NCBI GenBank assembly: GCA_004292605.1
Contig: RDXK01000098.1
Coordinates: 1 to 56,180, forward strand
DNA length: 56,180 bases
Direction: 5' to 3'
DNA from: Bacteroidota bacterium
GTDB lineage: Bacteria; Bacteroidota; Bacteroidia; Chitinophagales; Chitinophagaceae
The notes below the pieces were generated by a model. The model was given only the letters and a program-made list of their open reading frames with translations, was not told the DNA's origin and did no database searches. Each line of letters begins with the position of its first letter. Within the stretch, counting starts at the first letter, position 1. A program made the translations under genes and the position numbers. Positions 18,637-28,983 of the stretch are shown piece after piece.

Positions 18637-20493
18637 ATGTTAAAAAATACGATTGCCGTACTACTTGCTATTTGTAGTATCCAGATATTAGCAGCCCAAA
18701 CAGTAGAGGTATATCCCACCAATTGGTATACAGGTATGAAGTGGAATAAGGTGCAAATTCTACTTCGCAGTACCGATGCAAATTTTTCGAAGGCTAAATT
18801 TCGTACCAATTATCCCGGTGTTACACTTACCAAGCAACATAGTTTTGAAAATGGTAAATATGTAGCTTTAGATGTGGCAATAGCATCTAACGCTAAGCCC
18901 GGAAACGTTGTTTTCACGTATTCCGTTACTAATTCCAAACAGAAAGATCTAGTGTGGCCATTATTATCTCGTAGAAAAGGGAATGGTACACAGTTTGCCC
19001 AAGGTGTTACCAATAAAGATTTGATGTATTTAATAATGCCTGATCGATTTGCCAATGGCGATTATACCAATGATAAACTTCCAGGCTTCTTGGATCAATC
19101 GCTGGATAGAGATTCCATCTACCACCGCCACGGAGGTGATTTGTTAGGTATTCAACAGCGACTGGATTACTTGACCGACCTTGGTGTTACCGCCCTTTGG
19201 TTAAATCCTGTGTTGGAAAACAATATGCCTAACCGTACCGAACATGGTTATGCCTTTACCAATCATTATAAAATTGATGCTCGCCTAGGGGGCGATAAAG
19301 CCTACGAAAATTTGGTAAACGCTGCTCACACCAAGGGGTTAAAAGTAATTCAGGATGCAGTGTACAATCATATTGGTAGCGAGCATTTTATAGCCACAGA
19401 TGCCCCTTCAAAAGATTGGTTGCACCAATGGCCTACTTACACCAATACACATTACAAAGATCAAACCCTGTTCGACCCATACGCAAGTAAAAGGGATAGG
19501 GAAGTGATGAGTAATGGTTGGTTTGTACCTTCCATGCCGGATGTAAACCAAAACAATCCTTTTGTAGCTAATTTCCTTATACAGCATGCGTTGTGGACAG
19601 TAGAGCGTTTTGGCATTGATGGTTGGAGAATTGATACCTATGCCTACAACGATTTGCCATTTATGAACGCTTGCAACGCCGCCTTATACGCTGATTTTCC
19701 AAAGATTACATTGTTTGGCGAAACATGGGTGCATGGCGTAATTAACCAAGCCTATTTCTGCGATAACAATTTGAACATTGCGTACAAGAGTAACTTGCAA
19801 GCAACTACTGATTTTCAAACACTTTTCTACGGTATTCAAGATGCGTTAACCAAGCCTTTTGGCTGGACGGATGGTGTAAACAAACTATACACTACACTTG
19901 CTCAAGATGTGATATATAAAGACCCAACCCGACAGGTGATATTTTTGGATAACCATGATATTGCACGCTTTTACAGCGTAATAGGAGAGGACACGGCTAA
20001 ATATAAAATGGCTTTAGCATGGTTACTTACTTGCCGCGGTATTCCACAATTGTACTACGGAAATGAGATTTTGATGACGGGCTTCACAAACCCCGATGGA
20101 AATGTACGCCTTGATTTTAAAGGCGGGTGGAAGGAGGATACACAAGACAAATTCACCGCACAAGGGCGTACAGCTAAAGAAAACAGTATCTGGAATTATT
20201 TAAGGACCTTGGCCCAATACCGCAAAAATTCAAGTGCACTAACCACCGGTAAGTTTATGCAATATTTGCCGGATGATGGCTTGTACGTGTACTTTAGATA
20301 CAGCGGCACACAAACCGTAGCCTGCATTATGAACACATCTGGAAAGGTTAAAAAGTTTAATCTTCGGAATTATGAGGAACGTACCAACGGTTTTACCACA
20401 GGCGTAAACATTGTTACAAAACAAACCGTAGCGGTAGGTAGCGAGGTGGAAATAGGTGTAAATGAAATGATGGTGTTAGAGTTAAAAAAATAA
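18637..20493 (+). CDS. secreted GH13 alpha-amylase (neopullulanase/SusA-like)
   Basis: From the ATG at 18637 the protein has a signal peptide (MLKNTIAVLLAICSIQ, then LAAQ), an N-terminal beta-sandwich like that of cyclomaltodextrinases (about residues 20-105), the catalytic (beta/alpha)8 barrel, and a C-terminal beta domain. The GH13 catalytic residues are in place: D333 in GWRIDTYAY, E362 in GETW, and D441 in LDNHD. It should hydrolyse alpha-1,4 glucans or cyclodextrins in the periplasm. A GTG 24 codons upstream would bury the signal peptide and is rejected. The SLC45 transporter two genes upstream may take up the products. Confidence 0.92.
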   Translation: MLKNTIAVLLAICSIQILAAQTVEVYPTNWYTGMKWNKVQILLRSTDANFSKAKFRTNYPGVTLTKQHSFENGKYVALDVAIASNAKPGNVVFTYSVTNSKQKDLVWPLLSRRKGNGTQFAQGVTNKDLMYLIMPDRFANGDYTNDKLPGFLDQSLDRDSIYHRHGGDLLGIQQRLDYLTDLGVTALWLNPVLENNMPNRTEHGYAFTNHYKIDARLGGDKAYENLVNAAHTKGLKVIQDAVYNHIGSEHFIATDAPSKDWLHQWPTYTNTHYKDQTLFDPYASKRDREVMSNGWFVPSMPDVNQNNPFVANFLIQHALWTVERFGIDGWRIDTYAYNDLPFMNACNAALYADFPKITLFGETWVHGVINQAYFCDNNLNIAYKSNLQATTDFQTLFYGIQDALTKPFGWTDGVNKLYTTLAQDVIYKDPTRQVIFLDNHDIARFYSVIGEDTAKYKMALAWLLTCRGIPQLYYGNEILMTGFTNPDGNVRLDFKGGWKEDTQDKFTAQGRTAKENSIWNYLRTLAQYRKNSSALTTGKFMQYLPDDGLYVYFRYSGTQTVACIMNTSGKVKKFNLRNYEERTNGFTTGVNIVTKQTVAVGSEVEIGVNEMMVLELKK

Positions 20494-20540
20494 AACTAGC
20501 TATAGCTTATTGGTTATATTGCTAGTATTAATTGCTTATT

Positions 20541-21965
20541 ATGGCTTTGAGTAGATTTTGGTTGGTTATTATTATAGGTTCTATCACCTACTTGCTAGTA
20601 CAGTTATTTGCTGGAAACTACTACAACGTAGAATTTGCCATTAATGGTAAAAAAGATGATCCTATTATACAGTCGGAAGTATACTTAAAAACGCTTCCGT
20701 TGGCCTTGCAGGATAGTTTGAAAGCCTCACCTAACAAGCGATTGAGTTTTGGAAAAGATAGTTTGTATATACTGGATAATGCAGTAGTAAAAATTGCCAT
20801 AGGAAAGCAGGCTACCGATGGTATTTTGCCTACGTGTAAAAACACTATTTTCGATTTGTTGCTACCATTAATTGCCTATCTCTCGTTTTTTTGCGGTATT
20901 CTCCAACTGTTGATAGATAGTGGTGCTAGCGAACGATTGGCCAAATTATTAAGTCCTGTTTTTGTAAAAGTATTTCCCGAAATACCGGCTAATCATCCTT
21001 CCATTTCTTACATGATGTTGAATTTTGCGGCGAACTTTTTGGGGCTCGATAGTGCTGCTACACCCTTTGGTTTAAAAGCCATGGAAAGCTTGCAAACCTT
21101 AAATCCTGACAAGGATAAGGCAAGCAATAGCCAGATTATGTTCATGTGTTTACACGCTGCTGGTTTAACCCTTATTCCTACTTCCATTATTGGTTATAGG
21201 GCTGCACAAAATGCTGCTAACCCAGCCGATGTAATGCTTCCATGCATTATCACCTCGTTTATTGGTACCATTGCCGCACTAATTATTGTAGGTATTCGGC
21301 AGCGTATTAACTTGTTAAATGTTACCTTGATTGGTGCCGTAGGTTCTGTAGTGGCCATAATCGTTTTGTTATTGGTGTATATTACTAAACTCGATTTAAT
21401 TAGCAAAGGTCATTTTACCAATAACTTGTCCAACGTTTTATTGCTAGCCATTATTTTCATCATACTAGCCTACAGCTTTTTACGAGAAAAGCGTTTTACG
21501 GCGGCAGGTAAAAACGTATTCAATTCCTTTGTGGAAGGGGCGTATGACGGTTTAAAAACCGGTCGCACTATTTTCCCCTACATCTTAGGAATGTTAGTAG
21601 CCATTTCGCTATTAAGAAACAGTGGTGTTTTTGAAATTTTAGCTGGGTTAATGGCCAAAGGCTTTTTAGCTATAGGCATTAGCAAAGAGATTGTGGATGC
21701 CTTACCTATTGCCATACTTCGGCCGTTTAATGCAGCTGGTAGCCGAGGTTTTTTAATTGATGCTATGCGTACCTATGGTGCCGATAGTTTTACGGGCCGT
21801 TTGGCTTGCGTATTTCAGTGTGCTGCGGAAACTACTTTTTACGTAATAGCGGTGTACTTTGGAAGCATTCAGGTAAAAAATACACGTTACACTTTGGGTA
21901 CCATGTTGCTGGTAGATTTAATTTGTGTGTTTGCTGCTATTTTCTTGTGCTTGTTGTTTTTCTAA
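20541..21965 (+). CDS. SpmA/SpmB-like fused nucleoside-recognition (Gate) membrane protein
   Basis: A membrane protein of about 474 residues with an N-terminal helix, a soluble insert (residues 25-95), then two homologous hydrophobic halves. Each half carries the Gate/nucleoside-recognition domain, with ANFLGLDSAATPFGLKAM in the first and RPFNAAGSRGFLIDAM in the second. The arrangement corresponds to a fusion of the spore maturation proteins SpmA and SpmB, which are widespread in non-sporulating Bacteroidota. The transported substrate is not known. I choose the ATG at 20541 over a TTG three codons upstream. Confidence 0.88.
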   Translation: MALSRFWLVIIIGSITYLLVQLFAGNYYNVEFAINGKKDDPIIQSEVYLKTLPLALQDSLKASPNKRLSFGKDSLYILDNAVVKIAIGKQATDGILPTCKNTIFDLLLPLIAYLSFFCGILQLLIDSGASERLAKLLSPVFVKVFPEIPANHPSISYMMLNFAANFLGLDSAATPFGLKAMESLQTLNPDKDKASNSQIMFMCLHAAGLTLIPTSIIGYRAAQNAANPADVMLPCIITSFIGTIAALIIVGIRQRINLLNVTLIGAVGSVVAIIVLLLVYITKLDLISKGHFTNNLSNVLLLAIIFIILAYSFLREKRFTAAGKNVFNSFVEGAYDGLKTGRTIFPYILGMLVAISLLRNSGVFEILAGLMAKGFLAIGISKEIVDALPIAILRPFNAAGSRGFLIDAMRTYGADSFTGRLACVFQCAAETTFYVIAVYFGSIQVKNTRYTLGTMLLVDLICVFAAIFLCLLFF

Positions 21966-22008
21966 ATCAGCAGCTGCTTTCCTAACCGTCGATAACATTT
22001 ACAGTTCG

Positions 22009-22043
22009 AGCCTCTATTACCGCTTGGGTGTAGAGGCTTTTTT
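22009..22043 (+). terminator. terminator after the SpmAB-like gene
   Basis: AGCCTCTA (22009-22016) and TAGAGGCT (22031-22038) form an 8-bp stem followed by a T run. The second arm lies inside the 3' coding end of the convergent DUF1801 gene, so that sequence serves both purposes. Confidence 0.65.
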
Positions 22044-22421
22044 CTTGGTTTTTTGCTGTTTACTTAAGTGCCGTTCTGCATGAATTTCTACCGCCGAAAG
22101 CAAAACCAATTCTAATTCCTGCGTTACTATATCACTTTTTTTTTGAAATAATAACGATACAAATAACTTTCTATTTCGTCTATACAATTGCGGGAACACC
22201 TCTAACAAATCGGTACAGTAAGCCAAACTTATTTCATAGCCTTCTTTGGTATTACCGCAGTAAGCAAACATGCCATGTAGGTGGTAAAAGGGAATATTAA
22301 AGGACAATCGCTCTTGTATATTGGGTACACAAGCGTGTAGACACTGTCGTACTTTTTCCGCTATCGGCTGTATATGGTCGGGCAAGCCCTCAATGTAAGC
22401 ATCTACCTGCGGATGATACAT
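22017..22421 (-). CDS. DUF1801-family protein
   Basis: A 134-residue soluble protein. The DUF1801 fold (YdhG/frataxin-like) is suggested by its opening VDAYIEGLPDHIQPIAEKVRQ-like segment, by FNIPFYHLHGMFAYCGN in the middle, and by a Lys-rich tail. Relatives have been linked loosely to iron handling, but the function is not established. It follows dcd by nine bases on the same strand and is probably co-transcribed. Confidence 0.82.
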   Translation of the reverse strand: MYHPQVDAYIEGLPDHIQPIAEKVRQCLHACVPNIQERLSFNIPFYHLHGMFAYCGNTKEGYEISLAYCTDLLEVFPQLYRRNRKLFVSLLFQKKSDIVTQELELVLLSAVEIHAERHLSKQQKTKKKASTPKR

Positions 22422-22430
22422 GGGCAGCTA

Positions 22431-22967
22431 TTAAAATTGATTTTTCCACATCATGCTTTCAATGGGCTTATTGGGCTGTCCACTATACTTCGCATTCTTT
22501 TTCTGGTTGTAAGGTTCTAAGATTTGACCTTCCACCGGGAAATAAATTAACTGGCCGATAGGCATACCCTTATAAATTTTTACTGGTTGCTTCACACTTA
22601 TTTCAAGGGTCCAATTACCACAAAAACCCACATCGCCTTTACCAGCCGTGGCATGTATATCTATCCCCAATCGGCCCGTGCTACTTTTGCCTTCTAAAAA
22701 AGGTACATGAGCATGGGTTTCTGTATATTCAAGCGTTACACCTAAATAAAATATATGCGGGTAAAGTACATACCCATCTTCAGGTATTTCAAAACAGTCT
22801 ATTTGATTGTGTTTTTTAGCATCTATCATATGGTCTCTGTAAACCGCTAGCGTACTGCCCAAATGCACATCGTAACTGTTGCTACCTAAACAACTTCTAT
22901 CGTACGGGGCAATTACAATGCTGCCTTTATCAATCTCCTCTAAAATTCTGCTGTCCGTTAAAATCAT
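22431..22967 (-). CDS. dcd: dCTP deaminase
   Basis: The 178-residue trimeric enzyme deaminates dCTP to dUTP for thymidylate synthesis. Visible are the N-terminal MILTDSRI, the SYDVHLG strand, and the conserved FLEGKSSTGRLGIDIHATAGKGD active-site region, with the catalytic Glu later in LEISV. It diverges from the phosphopantetheinyl transferase gene across 68 bases. Confidence 0.95.
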   Translation of the reverse strand: MILTDSRILEEIDKGSIVIAPYDRSCLGSNSYDVHLGSTLAVYRDHMIDAKKHNQIDCFEIPEDGYVLYPHIFYLGVTLEYTETHAHVPFLEGKSSTGRLGIDIHATAGKGDVGFCGNWTLEISVKQPVKIYKGMPIGQLIYFPVEGQILEPYNQKKNAKYSGQPNKPIESMMWKNQF

Positions 22968-23035
22968 ATCGAGTTTTTGAAGCGTTTAGTAGTCTATTTT
23001 TGGCAAAATAAGTAAAAAGAATTTTTTCCCGTCAT

Positions 23036-23692
23036 ATGCCAGCATATTTACGTTCTTCCACTCCGTCTGGCACTCGCTTTCTGCTGTGGGAAATAGCCGA
23101 GGATAGGTCTTTTTTCGAGCAAACTAGTACGCCGCCAGCCGGTGTTAGCAATAGCAAAAAAATAATACAACATTTGGCAGGTAGGTATAGTTTATTGGCA
23201 TTGGAGCCTAGTTTTCCGTTACAGGATATACAAATTTCGGCGGCCAACAAACCTTATTTGGCAAACCATTTATGGCAATTTTCTATATCGCACTGTAAAA
23301 ATTTTGCGGCGGTGGCCATTTCTTCCCATGAAACCGTGGGGATAGATGTGGAATATATTACACCCAAAGTGGCATTGATTCAGCATAAGTTTTGTAGTGC
23401 TTCAGAAACCAGATGGTTGAATAGTTTATTGCCCAGCCAAAAATTAACGGCTCTTACACTTATTTGGAGTGCTAAAGAGGCTCTGTTTAAATGGTGGGGT
23501 TATGGTGGGGTAGATTTTTCCGATCATTTACTTACGCAGCCCTTTGAACTGAAGGAAACAGGCGAAATTCATGCTGCATTCTTACACCCTTTGTACCAAA
23601 CCAACCTTTTACTACGTTATTACTGTTGGGAGCAAATGGTGTTAGTAATTGCGAGCCAATTTTTACCAAAAATAGAACATGAAAAAAATTAA
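23036..23692 (+). CDS. 4'-phosphopantetheinyl transferase superfamily protein
   Basis: A 218-residue Sfp/AcpT-like protein that moves the phosphopantetheine arm of coenzyme A onto carrier proteins. Key residues are present: FSISHCKNFAAVA, the metal-binding GIDVE motif (D104, E106), and WSAKEALFKW. It overlaps cmk by 14 bases, so the two genes are translationally coupled. The carrier protein served (fatty-acid ACP or a specialised one) cannot be told from this window. Confidence 0.9.
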   Translation: MPAYLRSSTPSGTRFLLWEIAEDRSFFEQTSTPPAGVSNSKKIIQHLAGRYSLLALEPSFPLQDIQISAANKPYLANHLWQFSISHCKNFAAVAISSHETVGIDVEYITPKVALIQHKFCSASETRWLNSLLPSQKLTALTLIWSAKEALFKWWGYGGVDFSDHLLTQPFELKETGEIHAAFLHPLYQTNLLLRYYCWEQMVLVIASQFLPKIEHEKN

Positions 23693-24356
23693 TATAGCCG
23701 TAGATGGCTTCTCCAGTTGCGGAAAAAGCACCTTGGCCAAACAGTTAGCCAAGCAGCTAGGGTATGTGTTTATAGATAGTGGTGCCATGTACCGTGGTAT
23801 TACCTTGTATTTTTTGAATAATGCCGTAGATATTCAAAACTCCGAACAAGTAGCCAATGCTTTAAAAAATATTACCCTGCGTTTTGAGGTAAATGATGCC
23901 TTGGGAAAAAGTGATTTACTGCTCAATGGCAACAATGTAGAGGCGGCCATACGCACTATGGAAATTAGCAATAAGGTGAGCCCTGTAGCTGCTATAGAAG
24001 CGGTACGAACGTTTGCTGTAGCACAGCAGCAGGAAATGGGAAAAGAAAAAGGTGTGGTGATGGATGGACGAGATATTGGAACCACCGTTTTTCCATCGGC
24101 AGAGCTGAAAATATTTGTAACCGCTAGTGTGGAAGAAAGGGTAAACCGCCGTTACCTGGAACTTACTGCTGCGGGCACACAAGTAACCAAGGAAGAGGTG
24201 CAAAAAAATTTGTTAGAAAGAGACGCTATCGACAGTACACGTGCTGTGAGTCCGTTACGGCAGGCTACCGATGCTATAGTGCTAGATAATACTTTTTTAA
24301 CTCGTGAGCAGCAGCTAGCTACCGCCCTAAATTGGGCTCAGGAAAGAACTAAGTAG
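23679..24356 (+). CDS. cmk: cytidylate kinase
   Basis: The 225-residue kinase phosphorylates CMP and dCMP. The P-loop GFSSCGKSTLA is at the N-terminus, DSGAMYRGITL is the nucleotide-binding segment, and VMDGRDIGTTVFP and the RR-containing lid follow. It overlaps the phosphopantetheinyl transferase gene and lies three bases before the VWA-like gene, so the three are likely one operon. Confidence 0.96.
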   Translation: MKKINIAVDGFSSCGKSTLAKQLAKQLGYVFIDSGAMYRGITLYFLNNAVDIQNSEQVANALKNITLRFEVNDALGKSDLLLNGNNVEAAIRTMEISNKVSPVAAIEAVRTFAVAQQQEMGKEKGVVMDGRDIGTTVFPSAELKIFVTASVEERVNRRYLELTAAGTQVTKEEVQKNLLERDAIDSTRAVSPLRQATDAIVLDNTFLTREQQLATALNWAQERTK

Positions 24357-24359
24357 CCC

Positions 24360-25796
24360 ATGAAATTTGTACTATTCATAGCGTGTTTGGTAAGAGTGTT
24401 TACGTACCAACAGGCAAATGCACAAATGCCTAATGCGGAGGTTTTGGGTGCTTTAACTGTAACAAAAATTAGTGCCTACCAGCACGATTCGTTGGGCGCT
24501 AACGTGCTGCTACTACCCGTGAATTATGCTAACTTTTTGTTGGCCGATACTAATGGCATTCATCAGTTACAAATTGCCCAAATACTGAGTATACATTTGG
24601 TGTTTACCGATTACCCCAAAACGGCCAGTTTACAAAATTTAAATACCAAACGCTGGCAACAGCTATGTGCGTTGCTACCACCCACCATACAGTGGAATAC
24701 CTTGCAGGTAGGGGTTTTCAGGCAAACAGATGGCTACGATAAAGCTACCGCCGAGAAATTATTTCATGGTTTTGTAATTCAATATCGGCCGGCGAGTGAT
24801 AAGCTAAAAAAAGCATCGGAGATTCGATTGATTCGGGAGGCTACAGATAGTTTTTTAGCCAGTATACCAGTGCCCATTAATGCCAAAGTAAATAATTGGG
24901 ATTATGTGCGTGGTGGAAGCGGTCAACGATCGATTACTTACAAAGGTGTGCCAGTAAGTTTAGTGTACAAGGATAGATCTACCGCCGAAAAAATAGCCCG
25001 GAAAAATGCTCAGCCAATTTGGCCCGTACCCTCGAAGGAGCTCATTGAAAAGGAAATTATTTTTGTAAAAATGGAAGACCGGAATCGATTTCCTGATACG
25101 CTGTATTTAATACCAAGGGTTCGGTATACCGATAAACCGCTACTAACAAACCTTACTGCCGATACTAAGCAATTAAAGGATACTGCACTGTTTACTTTGC
25201 TAGCAAAGAAGCCCGCTACTAATATTGGCCTTGTGGTAGATGTGACCGGTAGCATGAGCCCATACACCGCACAGGTATTAATTTGGCTACAAGCACTGCA
25301 ATACACCAAAGCCATTAAGGCAGTTACCTGTTTTAATGATGGAAACGATAAAGCTACCGCCCAGAAAGAAATAGGTAGAACTGGTGGTATTTACACTCAG
25401 TTTTACACATCGTATGAGGCCTTGGTGAATATGATTATAAAAGCGATGGATGCAGGCGATGGCGGCGACTTACCCGAAAATGCCGTAGAAGCCATTTTGA
25501 TAGCACAGCAAAAAACACCCGATGTGGAAGAGCTGTGGTTGGTAGCTGATGGATGGGCGCCTGTACGAGATATAGTTTTGGCTAATCAAATTCAAAAACC
25601 ATTGGTAATATTTGTGAATGGCCCAAGGAGTTTTGTGCATGAACACTACATAGAGTTGGCCTTAAAAACTAAAGGACAGTTACTACTGCCCGATGGTAAA
25701 AGGGTAAAGCTACAAGCATTGCTCGATAATGGTTTTACAGAAATTTTGGGGCAACAATACCAGTGGAAAAATAACCGAGTTTCTCGAGTAAAATAG
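24360..25796 (+). CDS. secreted protein with von Willebrand factor A-like domain
   Basis: A 478-residue protein with an N-terminal signal peptide (cleavage near ANAQ). Residues about 25-280 are not recognised. From about 285 a VWA-like fold appears: a MIDAS-type metal site (DVTGSMS) in NIGLVVDVTGSM, a central GDGGDLPENAVEA segment, and ELWLVADGW. Such domains bind ligands through a divalent metal ion. It follows cmk by three bases, but no functional link is evident. It is probably periplasmic or surface-exposed. Confidence 0.8.
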   Translation: MKFVLFIACLVRVFTYQQANAQMPNAEVLGALTVTKISAYQHDSLGANVLLLPVNYANFLLADTNGIHQLQIAQILSIHLVFTDYPKTASLQNLNTKRWQQLCALLPPTIQWNTLQVGVFRQTDGYDKATAEKLFHGFVIQYRPASDKLKKASEIRLIREATDSFLASIPVPINAKVNNWDYVRGGSGQRSITYKGVPVSLVYKDRSTAEKIARKNAQPIWPVPSKELIEKEIIFVKMEDRNRFPDTLYLIPRVRYTDKPLLTNLTADTKQLKDTALFTLLAKKPATNIGLVVDVTGSMSPYTAQVLIWLQALQYTKAIKAVTCFNDGNDKATAQKEIGRTGGIYTQFYTSYEALVNMIIKAMDAGDGGDLPENAVEAILIAQQKTPDVEELWLVADGWAPVRDIVLANQIQKPLVIFVNGPRSFVHEHYIELALKTKGQLLLPDGKRVKLQALLDNGFTEILGQQYQWKNNRVSRVK

Positions 25797-25822
25797 TTCG
25801 GAAAAAATATTGTTAGAAAGGC

Positions 25823-26221
25823 TTAACGTTCGTAAAATTCAATGGGTAATCCATCAGGATCCTGAATAAAAAAGAACAGTTTCCGGGTGTATTCATCCGT
25901 TCGTATAGGTTCTATATACGCCACTAAACCGGTTAAGTAGGCATGCCATTCCTGCACATTCGCTACTGCAAAAGCTAAGTGCCTTAGCCCCAATGCTTCT
26001 GGCCTTGACGGGCGTGATGCCCATGCTGGAAAAGAGAATAGTTCAATTTGATAAACACCATTTACTGCTAAATCGGCCTTGAAACTTTGGCGCTCTTCTC
26101 TAAATACTTCTTGCAATAGCGTACAGCCTAAAACCTTTGTATAAAAATGTTTGCTAGCGGGGTAATTGCTTGCAATAATGGCTACATGGTGTACACCTAG
26201 TAAATTAGGCTTCTGGAGCAT
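25823..26221 (-). CDS. VOC-family (glyoxalase-like, YaeR/GloA2 type) protein
   Basis: A 132-residue protein with two beta-alpha-beta-beta-beta modules. Candidate metal ligands are His in GVHHVAI, Glu in IELFSF, His in LRHLAF and Glu in PIEFYE, the usual pattern of VOC metalloenzymes. YaeR/GloA2-like members are related to glyoxalase I, but their substrate is usually unproven. Its start overlaps the end of the DUF1835 gene by 17 bases. Confidence 0.85.
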   Translation of the reverse strand: MLQKPNLLGVHHVAIIASNYPASKHFYTKVLGCTLLQEVFREERQSFKADLAVNGVYQIELFSFPAWASRPSRPEALGLRHLAFAVANVQEWHAYLTGLVAYIEPIRTDEYTRKLFFFIQDPDGLPIEFYER

Positions 26222-27050
26222 GTGGAGGAATATCGGCGGTTAACTGAAACGGCAAGGAAAAAAGTACATCTTTCCAGCCTTTTTCTAAGGAGCCATGTAA
26301 GGCGATGGTACCGTTCTTGGCCATTTCCTTTAGCCTGCTTACCAGCATTACATCGCTTAAAGCAGTTTGCTTTTGTTTTTGTAAAACTTGCTGCAAAATT
26401 TTGGACAGTTTCTGCGGTTCATCGGTTAATTGATAATATAAAATGGCATCAAAATGGTGTACGGGTTTGGTACCAATTTTTTTTCCACCTTCTAATACTC
26501 GAATATCGGTAGGAGTATGTGTACACATTTTTTTGTACTCATCTATATCTACCTCAAACTCACTAGGCGTAATGGCTCGGGTAAGTTTTACGGCTTTTCT
26601 AAATTCCGAGGGTTGAATTTCAAATAAGTATTGCGGATAAAAAATTCCGCCCTTTTCATTGATAAAAGGTAGATTATTTAAAAATACGATATGTACATTG
26701 CCTTGGTAGGGTTGTAACTGACTCACTAGCCAATAATAACCGCAAACATCATGTGCATTTTGTGCCGCCCAAATACATACTTGTTCGCCATTTTGCAAGG
26801 CTTGTACTAGCTTGTGTACAGTAACAGCATCATTCACTATATCCAATCTATCTACGTAAGGCGAGTGTTCTAAAATTTCCGCCCACCATTGTTTGCGATC
26901 CGCAAAGCCTTCTGAGTTTCCTATTTCAAATAATGGACCCACCGCAAAATCATCTTCTATCACCACAATATCGCCAGCTAAATCGGTACTGATGGCTTGT
27001 GCCTTTTCCAAAACTTCTTTATCGGCCGGCTGAAAAACTATATGCATCAT
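26205..27050 (-). CDS. DUF1835/DUF3658-domain protein
   Basis: A 281-residue cytoplasmic protein. The N-terminal half (MHIVFQPADKEVLEKA, then DDFAVGPLF and the WWAEIL segment) matches DUF1835. The C-terminal half, with ALSDVMLVSRLKEMAKNGTI, matches the DUF3658 domain usually found with it. Function is unknown. It follows parE by nine bases and overlaps the VOC gene, so the three form one minus-strand operon led by parE. Confidence 0.82.
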   Translation of the reverse strand: MMHIVFQPADKEVLEKAQAISTDLAGDIVVIEDDFAVGPLFEIGNSEGFADRKQWWAEILEHSPYVDRLDIVNDAVTVHKLVQALQNGEQVCIWAAQNAHDVCGYYWLVSQLQPYQGNVHIVFLNNLPFINEKGGIFYPQYLFEIQPSEFRKAVKLTRAITPSEFEVDIDEYKKMCTHTPTDIRVLEGGKKIGTKPVHHFDAILYYQLTDEPQKLSKILQQVLQKQKQTALSDVMLVSRLKEMAKNGTIALHGSLEKGWKDVLFSLPFQLTADIPPHAPEA

Positions 27051-27059
27051 ACGCTAAAC

Positions 27060-28958
27060 TTATGCGGCGGTTTCTTCCACCGTATCTAATTCTATTCTAA
27101 GATTGTTGATAATAAACTCCTGGCGTTCCTGTGTGTTTTTGCCCATAAAATATTCTAGCAAATGCTGAATATGTTCGCCTTGCTCCAAGATTACGGGTTG
27201 TAAACGCATGCCCGGTTCGGTAATAAAACGTTCAAATTCGTTCGGTGAAATTTCGCCCAAACCCTTGAAACGAGTGATTTCTGGCTTGCTGCCCAATTTT
27301 TTTACCGCTGCTTGTTTTTCGGTTTCATCGTAGCAATAAATAGTTTCTTGTTTGTTACGCACCCTAAACAACGGCGTTTCTAATATAAACACATGACCAC
27401 GCTTTATTAAATCGGGGAAAAACTGAAGAAAAAACGTCATGATAAGTAGCCTTATGTGCATGCCATCCACATCGGCATCGGTAGCTATTACTATTTTATT
27501 GTAGCGTAAGCCTTCTATGCCTTCTTCAATATTTAGGGCGTGTTGTAGTAGGTTAAATTCTTCGTTTTCGTATACTATTTTTTTGGTAAGTCCAAAACAG
27601 TTCAATGGCTTTCCACGCAAGCTAAACACAGCTTGTGTTTCCACGCTTCGGGCCTTGGTGATACTTCCGCTTGCACTATCGCCCTCGGTAATAAATATGG
27701 TAGATCCTTCTTTTTTCTCTAACCAGCCCTCTTTATCTTTTCCGGTGGGTTCATCGTTAAAATGAAAGCGACAGTCTCTTAATTTCTTATTGTGTAGATT
27801 GGCTTTTTTGGCCCTTTCATTGGCCAATTTTTTAATACCAGCCAAATCTTTCCGCTCTCGTTCGCTTTGTTCTATCCGTTTTTTAATAGCGTCGGCTACG
27901 GATGGGTTTCGATGTAAAAAATTGTCTAATTCTTTGCTCAAAAATTCCTGTACAAAGCTCTTTACACTTGGGCCGTTTTCATATACTATGAGTGAGCCTA
28001 GCTTGGTTTTGGTTTGGCTTTCAAATACAGGTTCTTGTACCCGTACACTGATGGCTGCACAAATACTAGCCCGTATATCGGCCGCTTCATAATCTTTCTT
28101 AAAAAAATCTCGAATGGTTTTTACATAGGCTTCTCTAAAAGCCTGCTGGTGAGTACCGCCTTGGGTGGTGTATTGGCCGTTTACAAAGCTGTATAAATCT
28201 TCCCCATAATCGTTGTTATGCGTAAAGGCAAGTTCTACATCGTTGCCTTTTAGGTGCACTATTGGGTACCTAATTTCTTCCTCATTGGTTTTGCGTTGCA
28301 ATAAATCGAGCAAGCCATTTCTACTTACATAGCGTTTGCCATTAAAGTAAATAAGCAAACCAGCATTTAGGTAGCAATAGTTCCAAATTTGGCTATCTAA
28401 ATACTCGTGTATAAAATGAAAGTTTTTGAAAATCGATTCGTCTGGCGTAAAAATTACTTCCGTTCCGTTGGCATCGGTGGTGGCTATTTCTTTATGCTCT
28501 TTTATTAGGTTACCCTTTTCAAATTCGGCCATTTTGCTTTTACCATCTCTAATGCTTCGAACACTAAAGTAGCTGCTAAGGGCGTTTACGGCTTTGGTAC
28601 CCACACCGTTTAAGCCTACCGATTTCTGAAAAGCCTTGCTATCGTACTTAGCACCGGTATTTATTTTACTCACCACATCTACCAGTTTGCCTAAGGGTAT
28701 TCCTCTACCAAAATCCCTCACGGTTACTTGCTTATCTTTTATGGTAAGTTCCACTTGCTTACCGTGGCCCATGGTGTGCTCATCTATACAGTTATCCATC
28801 ACTTCTTTCACCAGCACATAAATACCATCATCTGGCGTACTGCCATCGCCCAATTTACCTATGTACATACCTGGCCTTAGCCTTATATGTTCCTTCCAGT
28901 CTAGGCTGCGTATACTACTTTCATCGTACTGAGCGGGTATTTGAATTTGATCTGCCAT
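27060..28958 (-). CDS. parE: DNA topoisomerase IV subunit B
   Basis: The 632-residue ATPase subunit of type IIA topoisomerase. In order: the QK-like N-terminus with RPGMYIG, the GHKL ATP site ([32 protein letters not shown]), the transducer domain, and the TOPRIM metal site (TEGDSASG and [12 protein letters not shown]). Its length fits ParE rather than the longer GyrB of many species. It decatenates daughter chromosomes with ParC, whose gene is not in the window. A good promoter lies just upstream. Confidence 0.93.
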   Translation of the reverse strand: MADQIQIPAQYDESSIRSLDWKEHIRLRPGMYIGKLGDGSTPDDGIYVLVKEVMDNCIDEHTMGHGKQVELTIKDKQVTVRDFGRGIPLGKLVDVVSKINTGAKYDSKAFQKSVGLNGVGTKAVNALSSYFSVRSIRDGKSKMAEFEKGNLIKEHKEIATTDANGTEVIFTPDESIFKNFHFIHEYLDSQIWNYCYLNAGLLIYFNGKRYVSRNGLLDLLQRKTNEEEIRYPIVHLKGNDVELAFTHNNDYGEDLYSFVNGQYTTQGGTHQQAFREAYVKTIRDFFKKDYEAADIRASICAAISVRVQEPVFESQTKTKLGSLIVYENGPSVKSFVQEFLSKELDNFLHRNPSVADAIKKRIEQSERERKDLAGIKKLANERAKKANLHNKKLRDCRFHFNDEPTGKDKEGWLEKKEGSTIFITEGDSASGSITKARSVETQAVFSLRGKPLNCFGLTKKIVYENEEFNLLQHALNIEEGIEGLRYNKIVIATDADVDGMHIRLLIMTFFLQFFPDLIKRGHVFILETPLFRVRNKQETIYCYDETEKQAAVKKLGSKPEITRFKGLGEISPNEFERFITEPGMRLQPVILEQGEHIQHLLEYFMGKNTQERQEFIINNLRIELDTVEETAA

Positions 28959-28983
28959 GAAAATAACTTGCTTTTAAGCCCTG

